A DNA stretch of 58,010 bases from Moraxellaceae bacterium (lineage in GTDB: Bacteria > Pseudomonadota > Gammaproteobacteria > Pseudomonadales > Moraxellaceae), in NCBI GenBank assembly GCA_020697295.1, contig JAJFBF010000025.1, positions 1 to 58,010 on the forward strand, read 5' to 3'. Below are positions 19,657 to 29,090 of the stretch, in pieces. The stretch's first letter is position 1; each line of letters begins with the position of its first letter. The notes under the pieces are model-generated. The model was not told the origin of the DNA. It did not search any database and was given only the letters and a program-made list of their open reading frames with translations. The position numbers and the translations under genes are program-made.

Positions 19657-22427
19657 TCAGGCCGGGAGGCTGTTGTGCGCGCGCCAGGTGATGAGTTCGT
19701 CGATGCAGCGCAGCAGCATCTCGACTTCCTCGCGGCAGAGGGCGGTGCGAGCATGGACTTGATGTCGGTCTCCAGCACTTGCGCGGCGCTGCGAAGTCCG
19801 GGCACGCCACAGTAGCGCGTGGCGCCATGCAGGTAATGCACATGGCCAAGCAGGGAGTCGAGGTCGTCCGCCTGGCAGGCGGACGCGATCTTGCGCTTTT
19901 CCTCCTCGAGGCTGTTGAACAGCATGGTCAGCATGTCGCGCGCGAGGTCGGCCTTGCCGGCGGCAAGCTTGAGACCCTCCTGCCAGTTCACCACGCTGCC
20001 GCCCACTGCCGGCAGGAAGGGTTCGTCGGCCATGGGCGCGGGGGCCGGCGCGCCTTGCCCGCGCGGGTCGATGCCGGTCCATTTGGCCAGCATGTGCGCG
20101 AGCTGCGTATCCTGCACCGGCTTGGTGAGGTAATCGTCCATGCCGGATTTGAGCAGGGCCTCGCGCTCGTTCGCCATGGCATGCGCGGTGAGGGCGACTA
20201 TGGGCAGCCGTTTGCGCGTGCCGACGGCCACCTCGTGCTCGCGGATGGCCTGCGTGGCCTCGAGGCCGGAGAGCCCCGGCATCTGGATATCCATGAACAC
20301 GAGGTCGAAGGTGCTTTCCTTGCACAGGCGGATGGCCTGGTAGCCATCGGTGGCCGGCACCGCCTCCACCTGCAGGTCGGCGAGCAACGTGCAGACCAGC
20401 TTGAGGTTGGCGGGATTGTCGTCCACCGCCAGCACCCGCAGCGTGGGTGTCTTGCGGGTGGGCAGCAGGGCCAGCTGCGCCGGCTGCAGGGACAGCGTGC
20501 CGAACATGGCCACGAGGCGCGAGTACAACTCGCGCGGCGGCACCGGCTTGCTCATCACGCCGACCTGGTTGTCCTGGTAGTTGGCCTGCTCCTGCGAGGC
20601 GTCGGAGCTGCGCGAGAGCAGCAGGATGGGGCCATTGACCTGTCGGCGCAGCTCGTCGAGCTGCATCGAGCTCATGGCGCCGCGCGAACCCAGGAGGGCG
20701 AGGTTGACGACCAGGGCTTCCGGTGAGGGGCCGTCGCGCAAGACGGCATGCAGTTCGTCGAGACTGGCGGCGCTGCTGCTTTTTGCCCCCCAGTGCTCGA
20801 GGGTATTGAGCAGGAACTGGCGGGTGACCGGCTGCGGCTCCGCCACGAGGATGCGACGGTGGTGCAGTTGCTCGCCGACATGGCCGGAATGGGAGTAGCT
20901 GTCGATTTCGGCGCGGAAGGTGAACCAGAACGTGGAGCCCTTGCCTTCGGCGCTCTCGAAGTTGATCTCGCCCTGCATCTGCTCGACGAGGTGCTTGGAG
21001 ATGACAAGGCCCAGGCCGGTGCCGCCGAAGCGGCGGGTGGTGGACGGGTCGCCCTGGCTGAAGGCGCGGAACAGGTCAGCGCGCGCCGATTCCGAGAGAC
21101 CAATGCCGGTATCGGTGACGCTGACGCGCAGCACGGCCTGGCGCTCGTTCTGGCTTTCCAGCATGCAGCGCACGGTGATCTCGCCCTGGGGCGTGAACTT
21201 GATGGCGTTGTTGACGAGGTTGGTGAGGATCTGCTTCAGGCGCAGCGGATCACCCATGAGGTGGCGCGGTACGTCGTCATAGATAAAAGCGACCTGTTCC
21301 AGGTCTTTTTCCTCGGCGAGCGGCGACAGCATGCCCATCACCTCGAAGATGACCTCCTCGACATCGAGCGGGATATGATCGAGCACCAGCTTGCCGGCCT
21401 CGATCTTGGACAGGTCCAGCACGTCGTTGATGATGGCGAGGAGGTTGTCGGCCGATTTCTGGATGGTCTTGATGTAGTCGAGCTGGCGCGGCGACAGCTG
21501 GGTTTTCTGCAGCAGCTTGGCAAAGCCCATGATGCCGTTGAGCGGAGTGCGGATCTCGTGCGAGATGTTGGCGAGGAATTCCGACTTGATGCGGTTGCCC
21601 TCCACGGCCTCCTTGCGCGCCAGGGTCAGCTCGATGTTCTGCACTTCCATGGCTTCCATGGTCTCGCGCAGGTCCTCGTTGGTCTGGATCATGGAGCTCT
21701 TGAGCTCCTCGGTGTCCGCGGCCAGGCGCCCGAGCAGGGCATTGATCTCGGCCTCGAGGTCGAGCAGGTCGCCGCTGGCATCGGTGAACAGGCGGCGCTC
21801 CAAGTGTTCGCTGTCCACCTGTTTCAGGGTGTCGGTCATGTCCGCGACTGGCGCCAGCCAGCGCCGGACCAGGCGGGCCAGCAGCAAGGCCATCGCCCCC
21901 ATTGCCAGCAGGCAAAGGGCGCTCACCAGGAACAGGGCCTCGTATTTGCGGATGGTGAGTTCGCTGGTGCTGAACTCCAGCATCAGCCAGACCGGCTGGG
22001 GGGCCTTGCCGGCCAGCGGCAGGCGGGTAGCGAGTGGCCGCACGAACAGCCAGGAGTCCTGGCGGGTCACATAATGGCGTGCCTCCCGGTCGTCCAGGCG
22101 CAGGGCCTGCCCCGCGCCCAGGTCGCGGGGCGTGGGGCCGCTGTGCAGGAGGCTGTCGCCGCTGCTGTCGAGCAGGCTGGCCGAGCGCAGGCCGGGCTCG
22201 TTGAGGGCCGCGGCGGCCAGGGCCTGCAGGGCGGCCGGGTCGGGCGTGCCGATTTGCTCGTAGGCACGCCGGTACTTCTCGAGCAGGAGGTGGCCACGTT
22301 CGTACTGCACGGCTTCGAGGTCGTCGAAGCGGGTCAGCACCACCCAGATGCCGAGGCCCAGGACCAGCAGCGCGGTCGGCAGCAGCACGAGGGCGATCAG
22401 GCGGCTTTGCAGGCTCCAGGGTTTCAT
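19657..22427 (-). CDS. gacS: GacS/BarA-type hybrid sensor histidine kinase, frameshifted near its 3' end
   Basis: Tripartite hybrid kinase that should phosphorylate a GacA/UvrY-type regulator controlling Csr/Rsm small RNAs. From ATG 22427 the protein has TM1 (about 10-31), a periplasmic region, TM2 (about 165-184), HAMP, and HisKA with His290 in NISHEIRTPLNGIMG. HATPase_c follows (NLVNNAIKFT; DTGIGL; GGTGLGLVISK), then a degenerate receiver without the acceptor Asp (ALVVNLALLG), a receiver with Asp713 (DLVFMDIQMPG), and Hpt with His864 (HYLHGATRYCG). Near 19744-19755 the frame breaks. The expected last helix (LCREEVEMLLRCIDELITWRA, stop at 19657) is in another frame, consistent with one missing base. 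Read literally, the frame runs on to 19098 into unrelated sequence. This is a real mutation or a sequencing error. Confidence 0.88.
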
Positions 22428-22505
22428 CGGCAGGTCCGTTGGCGTGAATGCCGGAACTATAACCGCCTGTCCCCCGCGCCGGTACCGCCCCGCAAAGGCA
22501 TCCCG

Positions 22506-22511
22506 TACAAT
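22506..22511 (+). promoter_or_regulatory. Probable cysM -10 box
   Basis: TACAAT followed by CCCGGCC, 35 bases before the cysM ATG in the 118-bp gacS-cysM divergent gap. The -35 match is weak. On the other strand TATAGT at 22461-22456 could serve gacS. Confidence 0.4.
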
Positions 22512-22545
22512 CCCGGCCTTGCCTGCTGTCCTGGCCGAGTCCGTC

Positions 22546-23454
22546 ATGCCCGTCTATCCCACCATTGCCGATACCGTCGGCCATACCCCGCTGGTGCGCC
22601 TGCAGCGCCTGCCGGGGGACAGCTCCAACACCGTCCTGGTCAAGCTCGAGGGCAATAACCCCGCCGGTTCGGTCAAGGACCGGCCCGCGCTCGGCATGAT
22701 CACGGAAGCCGAGGCCCGCGGCGATATTCGTCCCGGCGATACCCTGGTCGAGGCCACCAGCGGCAATACCGGCATTGCGCTGGCCATGGCGGCGGCCATC
22801 AGGGGCTACCGCATGATCCTCATCATGCCCGACAACCAGAGCCAGGAGCGTCGCGACGCCATGGCCGCCTATGGCGCCGAGCTCATTTCCGTCCCCCAGG
22901 CCCAGGGCATGGAAGGCGCCCGCGACCTGGCGCTGCGGATGCAGGCCGAGGGCCGCGGCCGCGTGCTCAACCAGTTCGGCAACAGCGACAACCCGCTGTC
23001 CCATTACCGCACGACCGGTCCGGAAGTCTGGGCGCAGACCGATGGCACGGTCACACATTTCATCAGTTCCATGGGCACCACGGGCACCATCATGGGCTGC
23101 TCGCGCTTTCTCAAGGAGCAGAATCCGGCGGTTCGCATCGTCGGCCTGCAACCCGCGGCAGGCTCGCAGATCGCGGGCATCCGGCGCTGGCCGGAGGCCT
23201 ACCTGCCCACCATCTTCGAGCGCGATCGCGTTGACGAGGTCATGGATGTTGCCCAGCAGGATGCCGAAACCACCATGCGTCGCCTGGCGCGAGAGGAGGG
23301 CATTTTCTGCGGCGTATCCTCGGGAGGCTCGGTATGGGCGGCGCTCGAGTTGTCAAAGACGCTCGAGAATGCGGTGATCGTGGCCATCATCTGCGATCGT
23401 GGTGACCGCTACCTCTCCACCGGTGTGTTCAAGGCGGGCGCGCCCGTCTCCTGA
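22546..23454 (+). CDS. cysM: Cysteine synthase B
   Basis: PLP-dependent O-acetylserine (or O-phosphoserine) sulfhydrylase that makes cysteine from sulfide or thiosulfate. It has 302 aa, matching CysM (about 300). The PLP lysine is Lys44 in NNPAGSVKDRPALGM. The substrate loop is EATSGNTGIALAMAAAIRGYRMILIMPDN, and the PLP-phosphate region is SSMGTTGTIMGCSRFLKE. The short GVSSGGSVWAALELS near the C-terminus and the overall brevity favour CysM over CysK. ATG 22546 follows the promoter in the divergent gap. It heads the cysM-exonuclease-rlmD-relA-mazG series typical of Pseudomonas-like genomes. Confidence 0.95.
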   Translation: MPVYPTIADTVGHTPLVRLQRLPGDSSNTVLVKLEGNNPAGSVKDRPALGMITEAEARGDIRPGDTLVEATSGNTGIALAMAAAIRGYRMILIMPDNQSQERRDAMAAYGAELISVPQAQGMEGARDLALRMQAEGRGRVLNQFGNSDNPLSHYRTTGPEVWAQTDGTVTHFISSMGTTGTIMGCSRFLKEQNPAVRIVGLQPAAGSQIAGIRRWPEAYLPTIFERDRVDEVMDVAQQDAETTMRRLAREEGIFCGVSSGGSVWAALELSKTLENAVIVAIICDRGDRYLSTGVFKAGAPVS

Positions 23455-23519
23455 GATCGCGCCTGCCCCTGCGCCGCTGGCGCGGATGACAATAAAAAAC
23501 GGAACACGAGGCGGACAAC

Positions 23520-24332
23520 ATGAACAACATCTTCGTCTTCGATATCGAGACAGTGCCCGACATCGAGGGTGCCCAGCGCATCTACGGCCTGCAGGGCCTC
23601 AATGACAAGGACACGGCCAACGCGCTTTTCAATATCCGTCGGCAGGAAACCGGCGGATCGGATTTCCTGCGCCATCATCTGCAGCGCGTGGTGTGCATCT
23701 CCGCGGTACTGCGCACGCGCGAGGGCCTGAAGGTATGGTCGCTGGGCGAGGAGAGCGCGAGCGAGAAGGAGCTGGTCACGCGCTTTTTCAGCGGCATCGA
23801 GCGCTACACTCCCACGCTGGTGTCCTGGAATGGCAGCGGCTTTGATTTGCCGGTGCTGCACTACCGCGCCCTCAAGCATGGCATCAGTGCGCCGCGCTAC
23901 TGGGACCTGGGCGAGGATGATCGCGAATTCAAGTACAACAACTACCTGGGGCGTTTCCACCTGCGCCATACCGACCTCATGGACATCCTCGCCATGTACC
24001 AGCCGCGCGCGGCGCAGCCGCTGGACCAGATCGCCAGCCTGCTGGGCTTTCCGGGAAAGATGGGCATGAGCGGGGCCAAGGTCTGGGATGCCTACCAGGC
24101 AGGCGACCTGGCCGGCATCCGCAACTACTGTGAAACCGATGTGCTCAACACCTGGCTGGTCTACCTGCGCTTCCAGCTCATGCGTGGCCTGCTCGATGCC
24201 GCCGCCTACGAGGCCGAGCTCGAGCTGACGCGCGCCTTGCTGCAGCGCGAGGCCAAGCCGCACTTCCTGGAATTTCTCGACGCCTGGGGCGGCAAGGCGC
24301 AGGCTCCCCTCGAGGCGCTGCCCGAAAGCTGA
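23520..24332 (+). CDS. Predicted 3'-5' exonuclease, PolB-exonuclease type
   Basis: A 270-aa DEDD-fold nuclease resembling the proofreading domain of DNA polymerase B (DNA_pol_B_exo2 family) without a polymerase. ExoI is VFDIETVPD (catalytic Asp and Glu near residues 8-10). ExoII is LVSWNGSGFDLPVLHYRAL. ExoIII is YCETDVLNTWLVYLRF, with the Asp of TD. All acidic metal ligands appear present, so it is probably active. Its substrate and role are not established in the family. Its position between cysM and rlmD is probably shared transcription, with a 65-bp gap from cysM. Confidence 0.9.
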   Translation: MNNIFVFDIETVPDIEGAQRIYGLQGLNDKDTANALFNIRRQETGGSDFLRHHLQRVVCISAVLRTREGLKVWSLGEESASEKELVTRFFSGIERYTPTLVSWNGSGFDLPVLHYRALKHGISAPRYWDLGEDDREFKYNNYLGRFHLRHTDLMDILAMYQPRAAQPLDQIASLLGFPGKMGMSGAKVWDAYQAGDLAGIRNYCETDVLNTWLVYLRFQLMRGLLDAAAYEAELELTRALLQREAKPHFLEFLDAWGGKAQAPLEALPES

Positions 24333-24398
24333 GCGGGCCACGGCTCTTACTGATTGATTGAAAGGGCCGGCCGCTGCCGGCGCCATGATGGATGATCC

Positions 24399-25727
24399 AT
24401 GTCACGACGCGAGAAAATGCGAGAACGGCCGCCGGTCGAGCTCACCATCGAACGATTCACCCACGAGGGCCGCGGGCTGGCCCGCCTCGAGGGCAAGTGC
24501 CTCTTCGTGGAGGGGGCGCTGCCGGGTGAAACCGTGCGCGCCACCTATGTCGCCACCCACAAGAAATACGATGAGCTGCGCGCCGTCGAGGTATTGACCG
24601 CCTCCGCAGACCGGGTGGAGCCGCCCTGCGCGCACTTCGGCGTCTGTGGTGGCTGCTCGTTGCAGCACCTGTCACGCGCGGCGCAGATTGCCTTCAAGCA
24701 GGGCGTGCTCGCCGAGCAGTTCCGGCATTTCGGTGGCATCGAGCCCGAGGCCTGGCTGCCGCCGCTGGTGGACGAGGAGCCGGCTTATCGGCGCAAGGCC
24801 CGCCTGGGCGTCAAGTTCGTCATCAAGAAAGATGCCTTGCTGGTGGGCTTTCGCGAAAAGCAGTCCAGCTTCCTGGCCGACATCCAGTCCTGCAGCGTGC
24901 TGGATACGCGAATTGGCAGTGAACTGCTGGCGCTGCGCGCGACGATCAACGGCCTGCGCCAGCGCGACCAGATTCCGCAGATCGAGGTGGCGGCGGGTGA
25001 CACCGAGGTGGCGCTGGTCTTCCGGCACATGGAGCCGCTGCCCCCGGAGGACCTCGCGGCCCTGGTCGCGTTTTCGTCGGCCCGGGGCTGGCAGCTCTAC
25101 CTGCAGCCGGGCGGCCCGAACAGCGTGCACCGGGTCTGGCCTGAACAGGGCGACGATCGCCTGCACTATGCCTTGCCGGATTTCGGGCTGGAACTCGCCT
25201 TCCATCCCATGGATTTCACCCAGGTGAACGCCGGCATCAACCGGCGCATGGTGAAACTGGCACTGGATTTGCTGGATCCCCAGCCAGGCGAGCGCGTGCT
25301 GGACCTGTTTTCCGGCCTTGGCAACTTCACCTTGCCCCTGGCCACTCGCGCCGGCGAGGTGATCGGCGTGGAGGGCAGCCAGGCCATGGCGGATCGCGGC
25401 CTGGAAAATGCCCGGCGCAACGGCCTGGCCAATGTGGCCTTCCATGCCCAGGACCTGACCGCGGACTTCTCGCAGCAGCCCTGGGCCCGGCAGGGCTTCG
25501 AGCGCCTGCTGATCGACCCGCCGCGCAGTGGCGCTGAAGAGGTGGTGCGCTACCTGCCGAAATTTGGCGCCCGGCGAGTCGTGTATGTGTCATGCAATCC
25601 CGCTACGCTGGCGCGCGATGCGGGCCTGCTCAAGGACAGTGGTTACCGGTTGACGCTGGCGGGGGTGATGGACATGTTTCCGCACACCACCCATGTCGAG
25701 TCGATTGCGGTATTCGACAAGAAATAA
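24399..25727 (+). CDS. rlmD: 23S rRNA (uracil-1939-C5)-methyltransferase
   Basis: SAM-dependent methylation of U1939 of 23S rRNA; 442 aa. The N-terminal TRAM domain (about 10-65) is followed by a 4Fe-4S site with Cys77, Cys83 and Cys86 (PPCAHFGVCGGCSLQHL) and a fourth Cys in IQSCSVLD. The Rossmann methyltransferase domain has LDLFSGLGNFTLPLA and GVEGSQAMADRGLENARRNGL. The catalytic segment LIDPPRSGAEEVV is followed by YVSCNPATLARD with the nucleophilic Cys. The cluster Cys and catalytic residues are all present. It is followed by REP hairpins and then relA, the same gene order as in E. coli and Pseudomonas. Confidence 0.97.
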   Translation: MSRREKMRERPPVELTIERFTHEGRGLARLEGKCLFVEGALPGETVRATYVATHKKYDELRAVEVLTASADRVEPPCAHFGVCGGCSLQHLSRAAQIAFKQGVLAEQFRHFGGIEPEAWLPPLVDEEPAYRRKARLGVKFVIKKDALLVGFREKQSSFLADIQSCSVLDTRIGSELLALRATINGLRQRDQIPQIEVAAGDTEVALVFRHMEPLPPEDLAALVAFSSARGWQLYLQPGGPNSVHRVWPEQGDDRLHYALPDFGLELAFHPMDFTQVNAGINRRMVKLALDLLDPQPGERVLDLFSGLGNFTLPLATRAGEVIGVEGSQAMADRGLENARRNGLANVAFHAQDLTADFSQQPWARQGFERLLIDPPRSGAEEVVRYLPKFGARRVVYVSCNPATLARDAGLLKDSGYRLTLAGVMDMFPHTTHVESIAVFDKK

Positions 25728-25751
25728 GCGGCAGATCGGGCGCTATCGACA

Positions 25752-25843
25752 GTAGGTCTGGCCTCAGCCCGGCTGTACTGCCCCGTCGTGCTGAAGCACG
25801 ACCTACAGCGGCTGGCTGCAAGTCGGGCTGAAACCCGACCTGC
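25752..25843. repeat. REP hairpin cluster, locus 1 (three units)
   Basis: Unit 1 (25752-25773): GTAG then GTCTGGC-CTCA-GCCCGGC. Unit 2 in reverse (25785-25806): GTCGTGC-TGAA-GCACGAC then CTAC. Unit 3 in reverse (25822-25843): GTCGGGC-TGAA-ACCCGAC then CTGC. Units 1 and 2 face each other across 11 bases. In unit 2 the G-C pair at stem position 5 has become T-A with the stem preserved. The cluster lies between rlmD and relA. Confidence 0.85.
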
Positions 25844-25875
25844 AGCCAGAAGAACAACGACGGTGAAGTAAGCCC

Positions 25876-28143
25876 ATGGTCAAGGTTCGCGAAGATTATC
25901 CCTGCTCGGCCGATGGTCAGGTCGACCTCGATGCCTGGCTGGGGCGCCTGCAAGGGCGCGTGGAACTGCACGACCCGGCCGAGCTCAAGCGGGCCTGCGA
26001 ATTTGCCGAGCGCCTCGACCGCGAGACGTCCGCGGTGGCCAACGCCTGGTCGGCGCGCGCCTCCAGCTTCCTGACCGGCCTGGCCATGGCCGATATCCTG
26101 GCTGATCTCAAGCTCGACCAGGAATCGCTGATGGCCGCCGTGCTCTACCGCGGCGTGCGCGAGGGCAAGACCACGCCGGCCGTGATCGAGAAAGAGTTCG
26201 GGCCTGACATCGCCCACCTCATCGATGGCGTGCTGCGCATGGCGGCCATCAGCCAGATCATCAACCCGACCGAGAAAGTGCTCTTCGGGCAGAGCCAGCA
26301 GCAGCTGGACAATGTTCGCCGCATGCTGGTGGCGATGATCGACGACGTGCGCGTCGCCCTTATCAAGCTGGCCGAGCGAACCTTCGCCATCCGCGAGGTA
26401 AAGGACGCCAGTCCCGAGCGCCGGCAGCGCGTGGCGCGCGAAATCTTCGATATCTATGCACCCCTGGCGCACCGCCTCGGCATCGGCCACATCAAGTGGG
26501 AGCTGGAGGATTTGTCCTTCCGTTACCTCGAGCCGGACGCGTATCGCCAGATCGCGCAGCTGCTCGATGAAAAGCGGCTGCAGCGCGACGAGTACATCCA
26601 GAACGTCATCAAAACCCTGAAGGAAATGCTGGGGCGCATGGGCATGCAGGCCGACGTCACCGGTCGCGCCAAGCACATCTATTCCATCTGGCGGAAGATG
26701 CAGCGCAAGCATATCTCCTTCAGCGAGGTCTACGACGTTCGCGCCGTGCGCATCCTGGTGCCGGAGGTGCGCGACTGCTATGCAGCCCTCGGCGTCGTGC
26801 ACTCTCTGTGGAAGCACATTCCGCGCGAGTTCGACGATTACATCGCTACGCCCAAGGAAAACGGCTACCGCTCCTTGCATACCGCCGTGATCGGCCCCCA
26901 GGGCCGGCCCATGGAGGTGCAGATCCGCACCTTTTCCATGCACGAGGAGGCCGAGCTCGGCGTCTGCGCGCACTGGGTCTACAAGGAAGGGGCCCAGGCC
27001 GCCAAGGGCATGGGCCGTGATGCCGGCTACGAGAGCAAGATCGCCTGGCTGCGCCAGGTGCTGGAGTGGCAGGAGGACATGGGCGATTCCCAGCTCGAGG
27101 ACTTCGCCGAGCAGCTCAACCATGCCATCCATGACGAGCGTATCTACGTGTTCACCCGCGATGGCCATGTCATCGACATGCCCTCGGGCGCGACGCCCCT
27201 GGACTTCGCCTACCATGTGCATACCGAGATCGGAAACGCCTGCCGTGGCGCCAAGGTCAACGGCCGCATCGTGCCGCTCTCCTACAAGCTGCAGACGGGC
27301 GAGCAGGTCGAGATCATGACCGCCAAGGGCGGCACGCCCAGCCGTGACTGGCTGTCGGCCTCGCTCGGCTTCCTCAATACCTCGCGCGCCCAGGCCAAGG
27401 TCCGGCACTGGTTCAAGATGCAGGACCGCGACAAGAACGTGGCCGAGGGCCGTGAGTCCCTGGAGCGCGAGCTGTCCCGCCTGGCCATTGCGCTGGATCG
27501 CCATGAGCTCGACCAGCTGGCGCCGCGGCTCAATGTAAAAACCGGCGAGGACCTGCTTTGCGGCATCGGCGCCGGGGATATCCGCATCAGCCAGGTCATC
27601 CAGCTGCTCGGGCATCGTGTCGAGCCGGGTGGTCAGCAGGAATTGCTGCCGCAGGATATTGTCAGCCGCTCGCGACAGCATGCCGGCGGCTCGCCCGTCA
27701 TCATCGAGGGCGTGGGCAACCTGCTGACGCATATGGCGGGCTGCTGCCAGCCGATTCCCGGCGAGCCCATCGTGGGCTACGTGACGCAGGGTCGTGGCGT
27801 ATCCGTGCACGGCCGCGGCTGCCCGGAATTCATGCGCCTCGAGGCAGAGGAGCCGGCGCGCGTCGTGGATGTGCAATGGAACCAGTCCGAGGCCGATGTC
27901 TATCCGGTCGACATCCTTATCCGCGCCTGGGACCGCACCGGCCTGCTGCGCGACATCACCGGCGTGCTTGCCAACGAGCACGTCAATGTCACCGGCGTGC
28001 AGACACGCTCGGACAAGCACGATGGCACGGCGTCCATGCAGATCACGGTGGAGATCGCCGGCCTCAATGCCCTGGGCCGCCTGCTCGCCAAGATCGAGCA
28101 GCAGCCGAACGTGATCGAGGCGCGGCGCCTGGCGGCGCGCTGA
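25876..28143 (+). CDS. relA: (p)ppGpp synthetase, stringent response
   Basis: Ribosome-associated synthetase making (p)ppGpp during amino-acid starvation; 755 aa. The N-terminal hydrolase-like domain lacks the HD pair: the site reads LYRGVREGKTTPAV. The synthetase domain has EFDD (residues 318-321), the monofunctional RelA signature that replaces RFKD of SpoT, plus YRSLHTAVIGPQGRPMEVQIRT. These features mark RelA rather than SpoT. The TGS domain (VFTRDGHVIDMPSGATPLDFAYHVHTEIG), the zinc-finger-like region with MAGCCQPIPGEPIVGYVTQGRG and VHGRGCPEF, and the C-terminal ACT domain are complete. It sits between rlmD and mazG. Confidence 0.98.
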   Translation: MVKVREDYPCSADGQVDLDAWLGRLQGRVELHDPAELKRACEFAERLDRETSAVANAWSARASSFLTGLAMADILADLKLDQESLMAAVLYRGVREGKTTPAVIEKEFGPDIAHLIDGVLRMAAISQIINPTEKVLFGQSQQQLDNVRRMLVAMIDDVRVALIKLAERTFAIREVKDASPERRQRVAREIFDIYAPLAHRLGIGHIKWELEDLSFRYLEPDAYRQIAQLLDEKRLQRDEYIQNVIKTLKEMLGRMGMQADVTGRAKHIYSIWRKMQRKHISFSEVYDVRAVRILVPEVRDCYAALGVVHSLWKHIPREFDDYIATPKENGYRSLHTAVIGPQGRPMEVQIRTFSMHEEAELGVCAHWVYKEGAQAAKGMGRDAGYESKIAWLRQVLEWQEDMGDSQLEDFAEQLNHAIHDERIYVFTRDGHVIDMPSGATPLDFAYHVHTEIGNACRGAKVNGRIVPLSYKLQTGEQVEIMTAKGGTPSRDWLSASLGFLNTSRAQAKVRHWFKMQDRDKNVAEGRESLERELSRLAIALDRHELDQLAPRLNVKTGEDLLCGIGAGDIRISQVIQLLGHRVEPGGQQELLPQDIVSRSRQHAGGSPVIIEGVGNLLTHMAGCCQPIPGEPIVGYVTQGRGVSVHGRGCPEFMRLEAEEPARVVDVQWNQSEADVYPVDILIRAWDRTGLLRDITGVLANEHVNVTGVQTRSDKHDGTASMQITVEIAGLNALGRLLAKIEQQPNVIEARRLAAR

Positions 28144-28213
28144 CAGGAAGGACTACCCGTCAGGGACGGCAAGGCCGGCCCGCTGGGTGAATGCGAGAAT
28201 GAGGAAGAAGGAC

Positions 28214-29020
28214 ATGACTGAACCGCTGCAACGGCTGCTGGCCATCATGGCGCGGCTGCGCGATCCGGAGCGGGGCTGTCCCTGGGATCTGGAGCAGGAT
28301 TTCGCGTCGATTGCGCCTTATACGCTGGAAGAAGCGCATGAGGTGGCCGACGCCATCGCCCGCGGCGACATGCGCAACCTCGAAGAGGAGCTGGGCGACC
28401 TGCTGTTGCAGGTGGTTTTCCATGCGCAAATGGCCCGGGAGCAGTCGCTGTTTGATTTCGAGGACGTGGCCCGGGGCATCGCCGACAAGCTCGTGCGGCG
28501 CCATCCCCATGTCTTTCCGCCGGATCACCTCGGGGGCGACAGCACCGGCATTGGCAGTGACCAGGTGGCCGCCAACTGGGACAGCATCAAGGCGGCCGAG
28601 AAGGCCGCCCGCGGTGAGCGCGCCGACCGCCTGCTGGACGGGGTCGGCGCCGGCCTGCCCGCGCTCATGCGCGCCGAGAAGCTGCAGAAAAAGGCCGGCA
28701 AGGTCGGCTTTGACTGGAACGATCCACGCGCCGTCATCGCCAAGATCCGCGAGGAACTGGACGAGGTCGAGGCCGAGCTCGATGGTGACGACCGCGCGGC
28801 ACAGGAGGACGAACTGGGTGACCTGCTCTTTTGCGTGGTCAACCTGGCCCGTCACCTCGACCTGGACAGCGAGATGGCCCTGCGCCGCTGCAACCTCAAG
28901 TTCGAGCGCCGCTTTGGCCATATCGAGGCGACCCTGCGGGAGCAGGGGCGGGACTTCCGGGACGCCAGCCTGGACGAGATGGAAGTCCTCTGGATCGAGG
29001 CCAAGCGCCGGGGCCTATGA
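28214..29020 (+). CDS. mazG: Nucleoside triphosphate pyrophosphohydrolase
   Basis: All-alpha NTP pyrophosphatase that hydrolyses NTPs and dNTPs to monophosphates and can moderate ppGpp effects in enterics; 268 aa. Two MazG domains are visible. The first has [53 protein letters not shown], with the EExxE and ExxD metal ligands. The second is [28 protein letters not shown] followed by [21 protein letters not shown] 28214 is preferred because AGGAAGAAGG precedes it closely; in-frame starts at 28187 and 28199 lack such a site. It follows relA as in E. coli. Confidence 0.96.
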   Translation: MTEPLQRLLAIMARLRDPERGCPWDLEQDFASIAPYTLEEAHEVADAIARGDMRNLEEELGDLLLQVVFHAQMAREQSLFDFEDVARGIADKLVRRHPHVFPPDHLGGDSTGIGSDQVAANWDSIKAAEKAARGERADRLLDGVGAGLPALMRAEKLQKKAGKVGFDWNDPRAVIAKIREELDEVEAELDGDDRAAQEDELGDLLFCVVNLARHLDLDSEMALRRCNLKFERRFGHIEATLREQGRDFRDASLDEMEVLWIEAKRRGL

Positions 29021-29090
29021 GAATGGGCTGCCCGCCACCTCTCTCCGTGGAGGCGTTGCCAGCGCCCCGCCACCTGCCCACAATGGCCCC

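Noticed and set aside
25752..25843. CRISPR-like repeat and spacer pattern in the repeated hairpins
   Set aside because: Units alternate in orientation, number two to five per locus, have 8-12-base gaps rather than unique 25-40-base spacers, and no cas gene is nearby. REP hairpins explain them.
25630..28020. 796-codon open frame antisense to relA (similar shadows lie opposite guaB, guaA, pyrG, eno and rpoS)
   Set aside because: Each mirrors the codon positions of a well-supported gene and shows no recognisable motif.
29021..29090. Molybdenum-cofactor riboswitch upstream of moaA
   Set aside because: The gap is only 70 bases and lacks the extended stem-junction structure needed.
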